Shown here: positions 52,091-60,688 of the stretch, one piece after another | Numbering within the stretch: position 1 is the stretch's first letter | Layout: every line of letters begins with the position of its first letter | Assembly: GCF_011745665.1 (NCBI RefSeq) | Contig: NZ_CP050253.1 | Span: forward strand, 2,393,418-2,457,417 | DNA from: Zophobihabitans entericus | GTDB lineage: Bacteria > Pseudomonadota > Gammaproteobacteria > Enterobacterales > Orbaceae | DNA: 64,000 nucleotides | Reading direction: 5' to 3' | The notes under the pieces: model-generated | Database searches by the model: none | Seen by the model: the letters and a program-made list of their open reading frames with translations, nothing else | Told to the model about the DNA's origin: nothing | Translations under genes and position numbers: made by a program

Positions 52091-52960
52091 TTATGATCCG
52101 TCTGAGGTCTCTTCCATAATGAGATAATCAGGGTATATAGGTTCATTAGTGGTTTTGACTATACGCCCATCCTGAGAAAAATATTCATTTTTCACCTGAC
52201 CATCATCTAAATAGGTAACAAGATTAGTTTGTACACCTTCATCATTACGATAAATTGTTTGTCTATAATCCCCTGTTGCTTCATCACATATAGTCCTTCT
52301 TATTTCAACACCTTTGGCATTTTTAGTAATACCATAAATACAATGTCCATCTTTATTTGATTCACTTGAGGTTATTTCAATTATTTGTTTTTGCCCGTTA
52401 TAAATTGTTCCAGTAATATAATGTTCTTTAGTAGAATCAGGCCAATATTTGGTTTCAGAGACCTGCCAGAGCATTAGATCAACTCTAACAGATGCAATAA
52501 TATTTCCCATTTCTTTGATTACTTTATAATAGGACGGCTGCTCAATGGCTTCTCTTACAGATAAAAAATAAGGTTTATTATCTATTAAAGTAAAATAAAA
52601 AGTCCCATTTTCTAATGAAGATAATAATTCTGTATCCATCTCTACAGGAGTTCTACTTCTACGAATTGAATTAAAAGTTTTATATAAATAATCTTCGTTT
52701 ATTTGGAAACTCTGAATTCTTTCATATTGTTCAACTTCTTCAACACTAATAGGTGATTTAATTGGGAAGCTAGGGTTAAAATATGGGTCTATTTCAGGCT
52801 TAACCCAATATTCCTGATTAGGTTGGATTCCTAAAGAAGTAGCTAAAGTCACTCTAGCCGCTCTTGCAGGTAAATCAGGACTTAAAATCATTACTCCTAT
52901 TAAAGAAATAATCATACACATACTAATAAGGCGAAACGGTTTATTTATAAAAAACGCCAT
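52091..52960 (-). CDS. Membrane-anchored or secreted protein of unknown function
   Basis: 289 residues with an N-terminal signal/anchor (about 9-32, ISMCMIISLIGVMILSPDLPARA). The C-terminal half has repeated GTIYNGQKQIIEI-, GVEIRRTICDEATGDYRQTIY- and DGQVKNEYFSQDGRIVKT-like strands, resembling MORN/toxin_15-style antitoxin repeats. That suggests an extracytoplasmic immunity or binding protein. It lies between the effector cassette and the YezG-like array. No clear family. Confidence 0.6.
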   Translation of the reverse strand: MAFFINKPFRLISMCMIISLIGVMILSPDLPARAARVTLATSLGIQPNQEYWVKPEIDPYFNPSFPIKSPISVEEVEQYERIQSFQINEDYLYKTFNSIRRSRTPVEMDTELLSSLENGTFYFTLIDNKPYFLSVREAIEQPSYYKVIKEMGNIIASVRVDLMLWQVSETKYWPDSTKEHYITGTIYNGQKQIIEITSSESNKDGHCIYGITKNAKGVEIRRTICDEATGDYRQTIYRNDEGVQTNLVTYLDDGQVKNEYFSQDGRIVKTTNEPIYPDYLIMEETSDGS

Positions 52961-53260
52961 ATTTATTTCCTGGTTAAATTATTATCTATATTAGATAATC
53001 AACTCATTACAGTTGTTACTATTTTCTCTGTGGCTTTTATATATTTCATGTTTTTGGGTCGTATTGAAACACCAAAAGAGAGAAGAACAAAAAATAAGAA
53101 TACCATTAAGTCGTTAAAATTCAAATAATGAAGACTCATACTATCGGTGCATCCGACTAAACCAATACTTCATCTATTTTGGTTCTATCCAGTAAGAAAA
53201 ACTTGGTGATTTGATTTAGATATCAATTTAATTTTGTGTTTTTGAGTAACAAATATTTCA
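52961..53260. other. Intergenic gap with no recognised feature
   Basis: 300 AT-rich bases upstream of the 52091-52960 gene on the minus strand. No credible ORF, strong hairpin or repeat was seen; it should contain the promoter of that gene. Confidence 0.4.
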
Positions 53261-53707
53261 TCACTGTTGAGCCACCTCTCCAAACCATTGATTAAAAATA
53301 TCACCAGAAGTCAGATTATCTTTATTACTGTATTGAAGGTCATAATAATACTGAGCTCCAAAAACACTTGTCTGGACGTTATAAACCATTTTCATTGCGG
53401 TTGGTATTTCTTTATTATGTTTTTTACATAATTCAAGGATGGATTTTAAATCTTCAATCCCATATTTTATTAATGCTCTTTGTCTGTCTATTGAAACGTT
53501 ATAGGAGAATCCATTATTACTATCATTTAGTTTATGTTTTCTAAACACTCCATCCTGTAGCTCATAAAAGACATCAAAAGAAAGCATATTGTTCTCAAAA
53601 GCACAGTAAATATATACCGTGTCAGCTTGTTTGTTTACATACTCCAAGGAGAGAGAAACCATATCAGATTGTAATTCTGAGAAATAATCTTCAAATACTT
53701 TAGTCAT
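53261..53707 (-). CDS. YezG/DUF600-like immunity protein, copy 3
   Basis: 148 residues from the internal ATG at 53707 (MTKVFEDYFSELQSDMVS); the longer frame from 53806 merely overlaps the previous gene. It shares with its two neighbours FEDY..ELQ.DMV, a YIY.. ENN strand, MKMVYNVQT and a final DIFNQWF. This matches the YezG/DUF600 family, antitoxins of LXG-type and related toxins. The overlap ATGACTAA with copy 2 shows coupling. No cognate toxin is adjacent. Confidence 0.75.
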   Translation of the reverse strand: MTKVFEDYFSELQSDMVSLSLEYVNKQADTVYIYCAFENNMLSFDVFYELQDGVFRKHKLNDSNNGFSYNVSIDRQRALIKYGIEDLKSILELCKKHNKEIPTAMKMVYNVQTSVFGAQYYYDLQYSNKDNLTSGDIFNQWFGEVAQQ

Positions 53708-54152
53708 TATTGTTTGCAACCTCATCAAACCATTGATCAAAAATATCATCAGAAATAAGATTCTCTTTATTACTGTATTGAAGGTCATAACAGTACTTTG
53801 CTTCAAAAGAACCTGTTTGAACGTTATATACCATTTTCATTTCTGTTGGCATTTCTCTATTATGGCTTTTACAGAGATTGTAGATTTTTTCTAAATCATC
53901 TACACCAATCTCTAAAACTTTCATCATTCTGTTCATGGAAACATTATAGTTAACGCCATTGCCAGCATCATTTACTTTATGTATACGCAAAAATTTACCA
54001 TTAATTTTATAAAATAGGTCAAAAGAAAACATATTATTTTCACAAGCACTATAGATATATATATAATCAGCTTTATTATTTATATATTCTAAACCAATAG
54101 AAACCATGTCTGCTTGTAGCTCAGAGAAATAATCTTCAAATGTTCTAGTCAT
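53700..54152 (-). CDS. YezG/DUF600-like immunity protein, copy 2
   Basis: 150 residues. Middle copy of a tandem triplet, with FEDYFSELQADMVS, MPTEMKMVYNVQTGSFEAKY and DIFDQWFDEVA. It overlaps copy 1 by one base (TAATG) and copy 3 by 8 bases, so all three are probably translated from one coupled message. Sequence divergence among copies is moderate, as expected if each neutralises a different toxin variant. Confidence 0.78.
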   Translation of the reverse strand: MTRTFEDYFSELQADMVSIGLEYINNKADYIYIYSACENNMFSFDLFYKINGKFLRIHKVNDAGNGVNYNVSMNRMMKVLEIGVDDLEKIYNLCKSHNREMPTEMKMVYNVQTGSFEAKYCYDLQYSNKENLISDDIFDQWFDEVANNND

Positions 54153-54595
54153 TATTTTGCAACCTCATCAAACCACTGGTCAAAAATATCCATTGCTATT
54201 AAATTCTTTGTATTTGAATGCTTTAGCTCATATGAATAATCAGCCGCTAAACTATTCTTTGTTACATCATAAATAAGCTTCATTTCTGTTGGCATTTCAC
54301 GTTGGTATTCGTTAAATAATTGATGAATTTTTTGTAAGTCTTCTACTCCAATTTTTACGGCACCTTTTTGTCGATTGATTGATACATCATACGTGTTGCT
54401 ATCAAGATCAGTGAGTTTATGTTTATGAACAGTTACACCATTAATTTCATAAAAGAAACTAAAGAAATAGGTATTGTTTTCGCAAGAACAATAAATATAA
54501 ATCTTATCTGCTTTGTCAAAAGCATATTCAAGGGTGATATCAACCATATCAGTTTGTAATTCCAATAAATAATCTTCAAATGTTTTAGTTGCCAT
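54152..54595 (-). CDS. YezG/DUF600-like immunity protein, copy 1
   Basis: 147 residues. First gene of the triplet, with FEDYLLELQTDMVD, MPTEMKLIYDVTKNSLAADY and IFDQWFDEVAK, following the YezG/DUF600 pattern. It is the gene nearest the right attachment site of the island, about 350 bases from the core, a typical position for variable cargo. Its promoter should lie between here and the att region. Confidence 0.78.
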   Translation of the reverse strand: MATKTFEDYLLELQTDMVDITLEYAFDKADKIYIYCSCENNTYFFSFFYEINGVTVHKHKLTDLDSNTYDVSINRQKGAVKIGVEDLQKIHQLFNEYQREMPTEMKLIYDVTKNSLAADYSYELKHSNTKNLIAMDIFDQWFDEVAK

Positions 54596-54858
54596 TACTA
54601 AACGAATCCTTCTGGTTGTTAGAATTAAAACACTTCACTCTGTCAAAAATCATCAATTGAATATTCAATTTCAAAGCTGCTTAATCACGTGGTAAATTGT
54701 TAAAAAAAAGATATGCTTAGTAGAATAAAATTTATTCTTGTTGTAAAGCAAAATTAATGATGTTAACTAATACCTTTTTAACCAAATTAAAATCAGAATA
54801 TCAGCCATATACTTTGAATAATTTTGGTGGAAGGTACTATTTGACAAGATGAGTTATT

Positions 54859-54880
54859 TTGTACATCATGTTGTACATCG
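54859..54880. promoter_or_regulatory. TTGTACATC arm-type repeats, right end
   Basis: TTGTACATC at 54859-54867 and TTGTACATCG at 54871-54880, 12 bases apart as at 37828/37840. They lie about 65 bases inside the right att core. Confidence 0.75.
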
Positions 54881-54942
54881 CATCCTGCGATAAAGTGAGA
54901 AACATTTAAATTATCAAGAGGTTATTATGTTGATACGCGTTA

Positions 54943-54957
54943 CGTTTCCCGCTCCAA
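54943..54957 (+). repeat. Attachment-site core, right end of island
   Basis: CGTTTCCCGCTCCAA, identical to 37701-37715. It is a partial tRNA-Gly(GCC) 3' end, with no tRNA body upstream. Confidence 0.85.
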
Positions 54958-55202
54958 CAATTTACAACCCATTGATTTATAAACAGTTTTTAATAAAACC
55001 CATCTCGATTTAGACTACACTTTTTCACTATTGATATCTGCAATAAAAACAGTTATTGACTATCTTTTGAAAATAAATGTTTTTATTCCTATTTTTACCT
55101 CGTAAGCCCCACAGGATTAAGGTTTTACAATCTTTTACAAATCAAAAATGAGGGATATGCTACCTTAGAATCTAATCATTAAATCAGCAAAATAATAAAA
55201 CT

Positions 55203-56267
55203 ATGATGAAAAAAACAATTCTCATTATTTTGATAACCTTATTTGTTGGCCATAAGCCACTACTTGCAAATGAACAAGGTGCAACCATGCCAATTCACAC
55301 TACTTATATCAAAAATGGTATGCTCGCTTTTGGTTACCATATCATCAATGATCATATCTACTACATTCCTATGCAAAATTTCTATGAAGAGATTCCAGTA
55401 GATGCTGATATCACAGATTTTGAGATTTTGGATATAAATTATGCAAAAAATAAACAAGCCGTTTTTTATCAGGCTAAAAAGCTAAATGGCGTTGATCCGT
55501 TGAGCTTTGAAATATTGAAAGACTCATATACACGTGATAAAAACTTTGTCTATTACCAAAATACAGCCATAGCAGAATTAGATGTCAGCACATTTGAAGT
55601 TATTACTTACGACTATACAATAGATAAAAATGGCGTCTATTATCTGAATCATAAGCTTACAGGGGTCAGTTCTAGCGGATTTGAAATCATTCAACCATTT
55701 CATTATATTAAAAATACAGAAGCCGTGTATTACCAAAATCGAGAGAAGCTAATAGGAATTGATCCTGAAAGCTTTGAGATCATCACATTTAGCTACACAA
55801 AAGATAAAAACTTTGTCTATAAAAACCATCAAAAAATAGAGGGCGCCGACCCACAATCTTTTGAAATCATTGACCAATATTACACCCGAGATAAAAATTT
55901 TATCTATTTTGAAGATCAAAAGACAGCAATCACAGATCCATCAACCTTTGAAATTATTCGAGCTAGCGAAACCTCCCGATCATTATCATATCGATACACG
56001 AAGGACAAAAATGCAGTCTATTACAATGAGGTGAAAATTCCTGGGGCTGAGCCTGAGACTTTTAAAATCATTATGGACCACTGGTATACCTCGGATAAAA
56101 ATAATATCTACTATGCAGGTAAAAAAATAGAAGGGGTAGATAAAGACTCGTTTGAAATCATGAATTACCAATATTCCAAAGATCGTCAGTCCGTTTTCTT
56201 TTTACATAAGAGACTGATTGGTGTTGATGTGAATACTTTTAAACTTAGACCAAGAGACATATTCTAA
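55203..56267 (+). CDS. Secreted DKNYY-repeat protein
   Basis: 354 residues (the ATG at 55206 is equally possible). Signal peptide at 1-22, ending PLLANEQ. The rest is about nine repeats of ~35 residues, each with an F(E)II strand followed by Y(T/S)(K/R)DKNxVYY and a G(V/A)DPxSFEI turn. This is the DKNYY family (PF13644-like), periplasmic or surface beta-repeat proteins found in gut-associated and oral Gram-negatives. Partner and function are unknown. It is the first gene to the right of the island, so probably host chromosome. Confidence 0.88.
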   Translation: MMKKTILIILITLFVGHKPLLANEQGATMPIHTTYIKNGMLAFGYHIINDHIYYIPMQNFYEEIPVDADITDFEILDINYAKNKQAVFYQAKKLNGVDPLSFEILKDSYTRDKNFVYYQNTAIAELDVSTFEVITYDYTIDKNGVYYLNHKLTGVSSSGFEIIQPFHYIKNTEAVYYQNREKLIGIDPESFEIITFSYTKDKNFVYKNHQKIEGADPQSFEIIDQYYTRDKNFIYFEDQKTAITDPSTFEIIRASETSRSLSYRYTKDKNAVYYNEVKIPGAEPETFKIIMDHWYTSDKNNIYYAGKKIEGVDKDSFEIMNYQYSKDRQSVFFLHKRLIGVDVNTFKLRPRDIF

Positions 56268-56344
56268 GCGAATCTATTGAGCTCAATACACAGACCTTAA
56301 TTGCCTCATATATAAATACTGATATGTTGTAACAATATATTTTA

Positions 56345-56515
56345 TTATCGTTTATTGCTAATCCATTCTTCGACTTCGATAGCAAAACTTTCTGGAGCCT
56401 TGACATAAATACTCCGGGAAATCTCCAGAATAGAATATTGTGCCAGCACGTCCTCCATACATTCTTATGCCATTTTCATTACAGAATGGATCCCGCAAAT
56501 ACCGGAACACGCCCA
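56345..56515 (-). pseudogene. Possible decayed coding remnant
   Basis: On the minus strand, fragments such as FRYLRDPFCNENGIRMYGG and, in another frame, VKAPESFAIEVEEWISNK read like parts of one protein broken by frameshifts. The second looks like a true C-terminus. No parent family is certain. The rest of the gap 56268-56649 shows nothing else. Confidence 0.3.
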
Positions 56516-56649
56516 TTTTGGTAGACAAGCTTATTGTTTTGTAAATAATAATCCTGAAATTAATAACAAAATACAGATATCCTGTTGTACTCTACTAATC
56601 AATAAAGTATAAATCTATCTCACTATTATTTAATCAGAGTCTTTTGGAT

Positions 56650-56895
56650 ATGAAAAAATTTAAAATTGAAAAATATATCAATCAGGAATTAGACGAGACC
56701 TACACCATTCCTGTGGCCTTTATTAGTATTTTGACCACTATCCTGCCTGCATCAGCCATTGAATCACTAACTCAGGCTGGATTTGATTTTAAAACGCTGA
56801 TAGAGGCGAGTAAACAAGATTTAGCATATCAGTCTTCTGCTATGGTAGAAGAAAAAGGAATTTCAAAGAAAATTATCATTACTTTGCTGCCATAA
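56650..56895 (+). CDS. Small uncharacterised protein, 81 aa
   Basis: 81 residues from the ATG at 56650; a TTG at 56644 is the alternative and neither has a strong RBS. Amphipathic, without signal peptide. The segment YTIPVAFISILTTILPASAIESL is mildly hydrophobic. No family is recognised. A promoter probably lies just upstream, and a separate leader for the porin-like gene follows. Confidence 0.55.
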   Translation: MKKFKIEKYINQELDETYTIPVAFISILTTILPASAIESLTQAGFDFKTLIEASKQDLAYQSSAMVEEKGISKKIIITLLP

Positions 56896-57100
56896 AGCAG
56901 CCAAAATAAATCCTTATTAAAAATAGGGGTTTGTTATTGATTTATCATAATTAATTTTTATTAGTTTGATACAATCCTTATTTATCAATAGTTAGCCGAT
57001 TTTTACATCGTTTCATGCCAATAAAGTGAACTAAATCATTATTATAATTAGATAAAATCGGATATTATTTATCTCCTTATTATAAAAAACAGGAATTGAG

Positions 57101-57679
57101 ATGAAAAAAATAAGTTTAAGCCTATTAGCTGTAGGAGCTCTAGCAGTATCTTTTTCTGCCGCAGCTGATAATCACTCTTTCACTTTAGGGTATGCGCAAA
57201 GCAATATTGATATTATTGATAATATTAAAGGGGTTAACCTTAAATACCGTTATGAGTGGGATAGTTCACTAAGTGTCATCACCTCTTTTACTTATATGTC
57301 AGGTAATGAAACGATTAAGGATCTTTTTGTTCAGGATATTATTACGGATAAAATCGACCTGAAATACTACTCATTAGCAGCAGGCCCTGCTTATCGATTC
57401 AATGACTATGTCAGTGTTTATGGTATATTAGGGGTTGCTTATGTAAAAAATGATGTAAAAGAACACTGGCTGAACTATATTGGGCCTGGCCATGAAGACA
57501 TGGGCACAGAGAACTATTCAAAAAATAGTGCCAATCTGGTTTACAGCGTAGGCGTTCAGTTTAATCCGATGGAAAATCTGGTTGTAGACGTTGCTTATGA
57601 AGGTTCAAAACTGAAGACTGTTGCAGAAGATAAATTAAGTTCTAACGGCTTTAATATTGGTGTTGGTTACCGATTCTAA
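57101..57679 (+). CDS. Small outer-membrane beta-barrel protein (Ail/OmpX-like)
   Basis: 192 residues with a signal peptide (1-22, SFSAAADN). The mature chain alternates strands and ends with aromatic FNIGVGYRF, the C-terminal Phe required for BamA recognition. Strand pairs such as VNLKYRYEWDSSLSVITSFTY and YSLAAGPAYRFNDYVSVYGI follow the eight-stranded Ail/OmpX/opacity plan. These proteins act in adhesion, serum resistance or envelope stability. RBS GGAATTGAG. It stands alone, ended by a hairpin at 57691. Confidence 0.85.
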   Translation: MKKISLSLLAVGALAVSFSAAADNHSFTLGYAQSNIDIIDNIKGVNLKYRYEWDSSLSVITSFTYMSGNETIKDLFVQDIITDKIDLKYYSLAAGPAYRFNDYVSVYGILGVAYVKNDVKEHWLNYIGPGHEDMGTENYSKNSANLVYSVGVQFNPMENLVVDVAYEGSKLKTVAEDKLSSNGFNIGVGYRF

Positions 57680-57690
57680 GCATTTTATTT

Positions 57691-57726
57691 TCATACCGCA
57701 GTTTATTACAATCTACTGCGGTATGA
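57691..57726. terminator. Bidirectional terminator
   Basis: TCATACCGCAGT pairs with ACTGCGGTATGA between the convergent omp and phosphatase genes. Confidence 0.8.
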
Positions 57727-57776
57727 ATGAATTAACTAACCTAATCTATCTATTGCTTATCAGCTCTTCTGGGTTA

Positions 57777-58442
57777 TTAATTTCCGGTATTTGAAAGATG
57801 AGACACATCATTATAATAAACCAGTGAATATGTTCCTTTTTCTTGCTCTGGAGATTTTTGATAATTAACTAAACTAATGCTGGTATTAAATGGTTTAGGG
57901 AAATATTCCTGAGTACGATGCTTATGCCAGTCCCCACCATTAATAACACATAGTAGTAGCCTCAATAATGTACCGTGCGTAACAATTAAGATATTACTGT
58001 CTTGTGCTGAAACTGAAGCAACGATCTCATCAAGCGCCTGTTGTGTACGTGTAAGAACATCCATAAATCCTTCACCCTGAACCAGAGAGTGATTATAACT
58101 TGCCGGCACATTCATATAATGGTGAAATTCTTTGTCCTGATGTAGTTCATCAATAGATACACCTTCCCAGATACCAAAGTCCATTTCTCTCAGACCTTTA
58201 TGTATATCCACATCAGGGGAATTTGTTAATTGTTCTACAATATAATCGCGAGTATGAACTGCTCTCGTCAGGTCACTGGAATAAGCTTTTAGGAAGGGAA
58301 TATTACTCAGGCTTCGACCAGTGATCTTCGCACCAGAAATACCTTTGTCTGTTAAAGGTGAATCCTGTATACCTTGCATCCAGTTTTTCAGATTCCACTC
58401 AGTTTCACCATGGCGAATAAAATAGAGATTAATATTTTTCAC
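57777..58442 (-). CDS. Histidine phosphatase (phosphoglycerate-mutase superfamily)
   Basis: 221 residues. The catalytic YFIRHGETEWN (about 7-17) carries the phospho-His. Further marks are SDLTRAVHTRDYI, the acid MDFGIWEGV (about 88) and VTHGTLLRLL with the second His (about 158). It is of the GpmB/CobC/SixA-like group; the substrate may be a sugar phosphate. It lies downstream of the PTS operon on the same strand, 47 bases after the M28-like gene, so perhaps it dephosphorylates a pathway intermediate. Confidence 0.88.
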   Translation of the reverse strand: MKNINLYFIRHGETEWNLKNWMQGIQDSPLTDKGISGAKITGRSLSNIPFLKAYSSDLTRAVHTRDYIVEQLTNSPDVDIHKGLREMDFGIWEGVSIDELHQDKEFHHYMNVPASYNHSLVQGEGFMDVLTRTQQALDEIVASVSAQDSNILIVTHGTLLRLLLCVINGGDWHKHRTQEYFPKPFNTSISLVNYQKSPEQEKGTYSLVYYNDVSHLSNTGN

Positions 58443-58489
58443 TCATATTTCCTTAAGTTTATCTTATGCTGATAGAAGGTGTTAATAAT

Positions 58490-59494
58490 CTACTCAGCTG
58501 ATAAATCGTCTGCTGGCAGTTCTTCTTCAATAGCAGAATCCCCTTCTTTGCGCTCTTCTTTGCTCTTAGTTACCATCGAGGTAATAACGTGATATAGCGC
58601 CTCTGAATGCTGTTCCACCGTTTCTACTGACAAAATACTGTCTTTACCAGAATGTGCATTTTTAATCTGAACTTTGTTATCTGCATCTAACGAACCGGCA
58701 GTGACCATCATATAATTTTTGAAAGTTGTTTCCATCTTACCTTCATGAAAGGTAACATTCTCAAGTTCACAATTAAAGTGTTTTGGTTTGAAGAATTGTA
58801 GTTGCTCGCCATTACCTAAACTATCAAGGAAGATGACTTTCTTTTTACGGACTTTATCTGAATAATTTTCCAGCATTTTGATACCATATCGGCTCGAAGT
58901 ACCACCATCATAAAGTACAAATGCGACTTTCTTTTTCGTTTTCTTATCCAGCTTATTAATCGTATCCAGCATCACTAAAATACTGGAAGTATTACTGACA
59001 AAATTCTTTTTATTCGGAATACCGTTTTTGTATTTTAAAATAAAATAAAACAGAACCACAGTAGAGAGTACAGATGAGACACCCTGTACACTAAAGAAAC
59101 CCAGTTCCTGAATTCCTGGAATAAAGACAAAATAGTTTAAGACTACAGACAGGGCGACTAAGATAAAAATAGGCAGTAAACTTAGAAAATAACGACCAGT
59201 TTTGAACTCTTGTTCAAATGCATAGATTTTAGATAAGTTAAAATAGTTTGCCCCGGTATCATAATAGGTACAAACGATCACATCCGCTTTATTAATATCA
59301 CCGATATAGGCGTTATAATAGTTTTCATACTTCTTTTTAGCTAACTGTAATTTTGCAATCTTTGCATCAAGATGATAGCCAAGTTGTAGTAATTCTTTAG
59401 AAATTACTCGTAAAAAAGCTATCTTCTCTTTATAAGAAAAGCGACGGCCAAACAAAACACAGTAACGTAAAATTAAATCTTTTAAACTATCCAT
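58490..59494 (-). CDS. M28-peptidase-like membrane protein linked to PTS
   Basis: 334 residues from the ATG at 59494 with GGGG five bases upstream; the TTG at 59503 is less likely. An N-terminal soluble segment, then two membrane segments (about 105-125 and 138-158), then an M28-like domain. The zinc-ligand regions are altered: VIVCTYYDTG where peptidases have HYD, and VAFVLYDGGTSS where D-G-E-E is usual. A degenerate, non-catalytic domain is therefore likely. Such proteins accompany mannose-family PTS loci in some gut bacteria. Confidence 0.7.
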   Translation of the reverse strand: MDSLKDLILRYCVLFGRRFSYKEKIAFLRVISKELLQLGYHLDAKIAKLQLAKKKYENYYNAYIGDINKADVIVCTYYDTGANYFNLSKIYAFEQEFKTGRYFLSLLPIFILVALSVVLNYFVFIPGIQELGFFSVQGVSSVLSTVVLFYFILKYKNGIPNKKNFVSNTSSILVMLDTINKLDKKTKKKVAFVLYDGGTSSRYGIKMLENYSDKVRKKKVIFLDSLGNGEQLQFFKPKHFNCELENVTFHEGKMETTFKNYMMVTAGSLDADNKVQIKNAHSGKDSILSVETVEQHSEALYHVITSMVTKSKEERKEGDSAIEEELPADDLSAE

Positions 59495-59584
59495 AATCCC
59501 CAATAACTATCAATGACAAAGCGAAGGTTAAAATTAGTACTGATGCGTTATACATCAGAAATTATGTAGAACATATTGTGAAAA

Positions 59585-59617
59585 TGACTGATAGCATCAT
59601 TATAACACTATCAGTCA
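59585..59617 (-). terminator. Terminator-like hairpin after the PTS IIA gene
   Basis: TGACTGATAG pairs with CTATCAGTCA; on the minus strand the stem is followed by ATTTT. It may only partly stop transcription into the M28-like gene. Confidence 0.65.
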
Positions 59618-59671
59618 AAATATTAATTAACACTAACCTCTGTGGGTTATTCGTTCAACAATTAATATATA

Positions 59672-60115
59672 TTAATAGTCATCACCATCTGATGAACCAG
59701 AAGAGGCTGCAAGTACCGCCATAGCGTCTTGAATGTTCTCTTTTCCTGCTTCAACAGAATCGTTTGCCAGTTCATCAAGAGATGAAAACTCACGATTACA
59801 AACAGCTGTCACAACCATCGGTAGGCTCATGCCCGTAATTACACGAACCTTTGAACCAAGCTCTTGCCATTCAGGAACACATCTCATTGACGCATTGTAT
59901 GGAGAAGCGCCAAATAAATCGACGAAAATAAGAACACCGTCGCCAGTGTTCAATTCTTTCGATTTATTGAAGATGTTAGTTTTCAGCTCGTTGACATCCT
60001 GACCCGGGACTAAAGCTAACGTTTCAAATTGCTCAGCTGCGCCTGCAATCATTCCAACGCTATCTTTCATACCTTCAGCCATTTTGCCGTGACTTACTAA
60101 TAAAACTCCAATCAT
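59672..60115 (-). CDS. Mannose-family PTS EIIA
   Basis: 147 residues. The EIIA-Man domain begins GVLLVSHGKMAEG with the phosphorylated His (about residue 9), then LFGASPYNAS and VITGMSLPMV. It takes phosphate from HPr and passes it to EIIB in the cytoplasm. The protein ends in an acidic Ser/Gly tail (SSGSSDGDDY), very like the tail of the EIIC protein at 61606. It is 16 bases downstream of EIIB. The sugar specificity cannot be read directly. Confidence 0.93.
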   Translation of the reverse strand: MIGVLLVSHGKMAEGMKDSVGMIAGAAEQFETLALVPGQDVNELKTNIFNKSKELNTGDGVLIFVDLFGASPYNASMRCVPEWQELGSKVRVITGMSLPMVVTAVCNREFSSLDELANDSVEAGKENIQDAMAVLAASSGSSDGDDY

Positions 60116-60131
60116 TTGGTTATCCTAATTA

Positions 60132-60629
60132 TTAAGAGAATAATTTAATAGCGTCAGCTAACATGACTTTTTTCAGTGACGGAGTCGCCTGGAAATAGAT
60201 ATTCATGTTAGGGTAAGTGTTTTGCAGATCAACAAGCAGATCAAGTTGTGCTTTATTGATTGCCACTTCGCTAATAATTGGCGTAGCACCAGGAACTTGT
60301 GGAAGACCACCAAGGTTAAGGTTCTCAACCGGAACGCCACCTTTGATGATTTTATGCATAATTTCAATGCTTTTAGTAATTAACATGACATTGAAATCAT
60401 CATATTGACGATCTTCCCAGTATCTGATCGCGCCATCTTCTTTAAGCACACGAATTTTATATCCGGTACGTGAACCCGCACCCATAATAATATTCTTTGT
60501 GAACTCATCGTTAGCTGACAGATCGTCAGCTACGAAAAGTGCATTTGCGCCTGCAGATTTAGACACGTTTGTTGCTACTTGCCCATGGATTAAACGACTA
60601 TCCACGCGAGCTAATACTACTTTACCCAT
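60132..60629 (-). CDS. Mannose-family PTS EIIB
   Basis: 165 residues. ARVDSRLIHGQVATN at about 7-21 contains the phospho-His (about His15). ILITKSIEIMHKIIKGG and LNLGGLPQVPGATPI are typical of EIIB of the mannose/sorbose/glucosaminate family. It receives phosphate from EIIA and phosphorylates the sugar bound by EIIC/EIID. RBS GAGGTTTTAAAG. Confidence 0.93.
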   Translation of the reverse strand: MGKVVLARVDSRLIHGQVATNVSKSAGANALFVADDLSANDEFTKNIIMGAGSRTGYKIRVLKEDGAIRYWEDRQYDDFNVMLITKSIEIMHKIIKGGVPVENLNLGGLPQVPGATPIISEVAINKAQLDLLVDLQNTYPNMNIYFQATPSLKKVMLADAIKLFS

Positions 60630-60688
60630 AACTTTAAAACCTCAAATAATTATTCTTGCTTATAAGATAACGTCATTAACTGACTATC

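Larger units (their letters stand above)
37701..54957. mobile_element. Tandem genomic island (~17 kb) at a tRNA-Gly-type att site
   Basis: Bounded by identical 15-bp direct repeats. A P4-type integrase lies next to the left repeat reading inwards, and TTGTACATC arm-like repeats occur inside both ends with the same 12-base spacing. Cargo: RadC, a 5'-nucleotidase, a methyltransferase-HerA-NurA operon, the inverted recombinase/toxin cassette and a triple immunity array. No conjugation genes were seen, so it would depend on a helper element such as the adjacent ICE for transfer. Confidence 0.8.
54596..55202. other. Right island end and chromosome junction
   Basis: 607 bases without a gene. It holds the arm-type repeats (54859-54880), a small CGCA-TCC-TGCG hairpin (54879-54889) and the att core (54943-54957). 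Sequence beyond 54958 is taken as chromosomal and contains the promoter region of the DKNYY gene. Confidence 0.7.
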
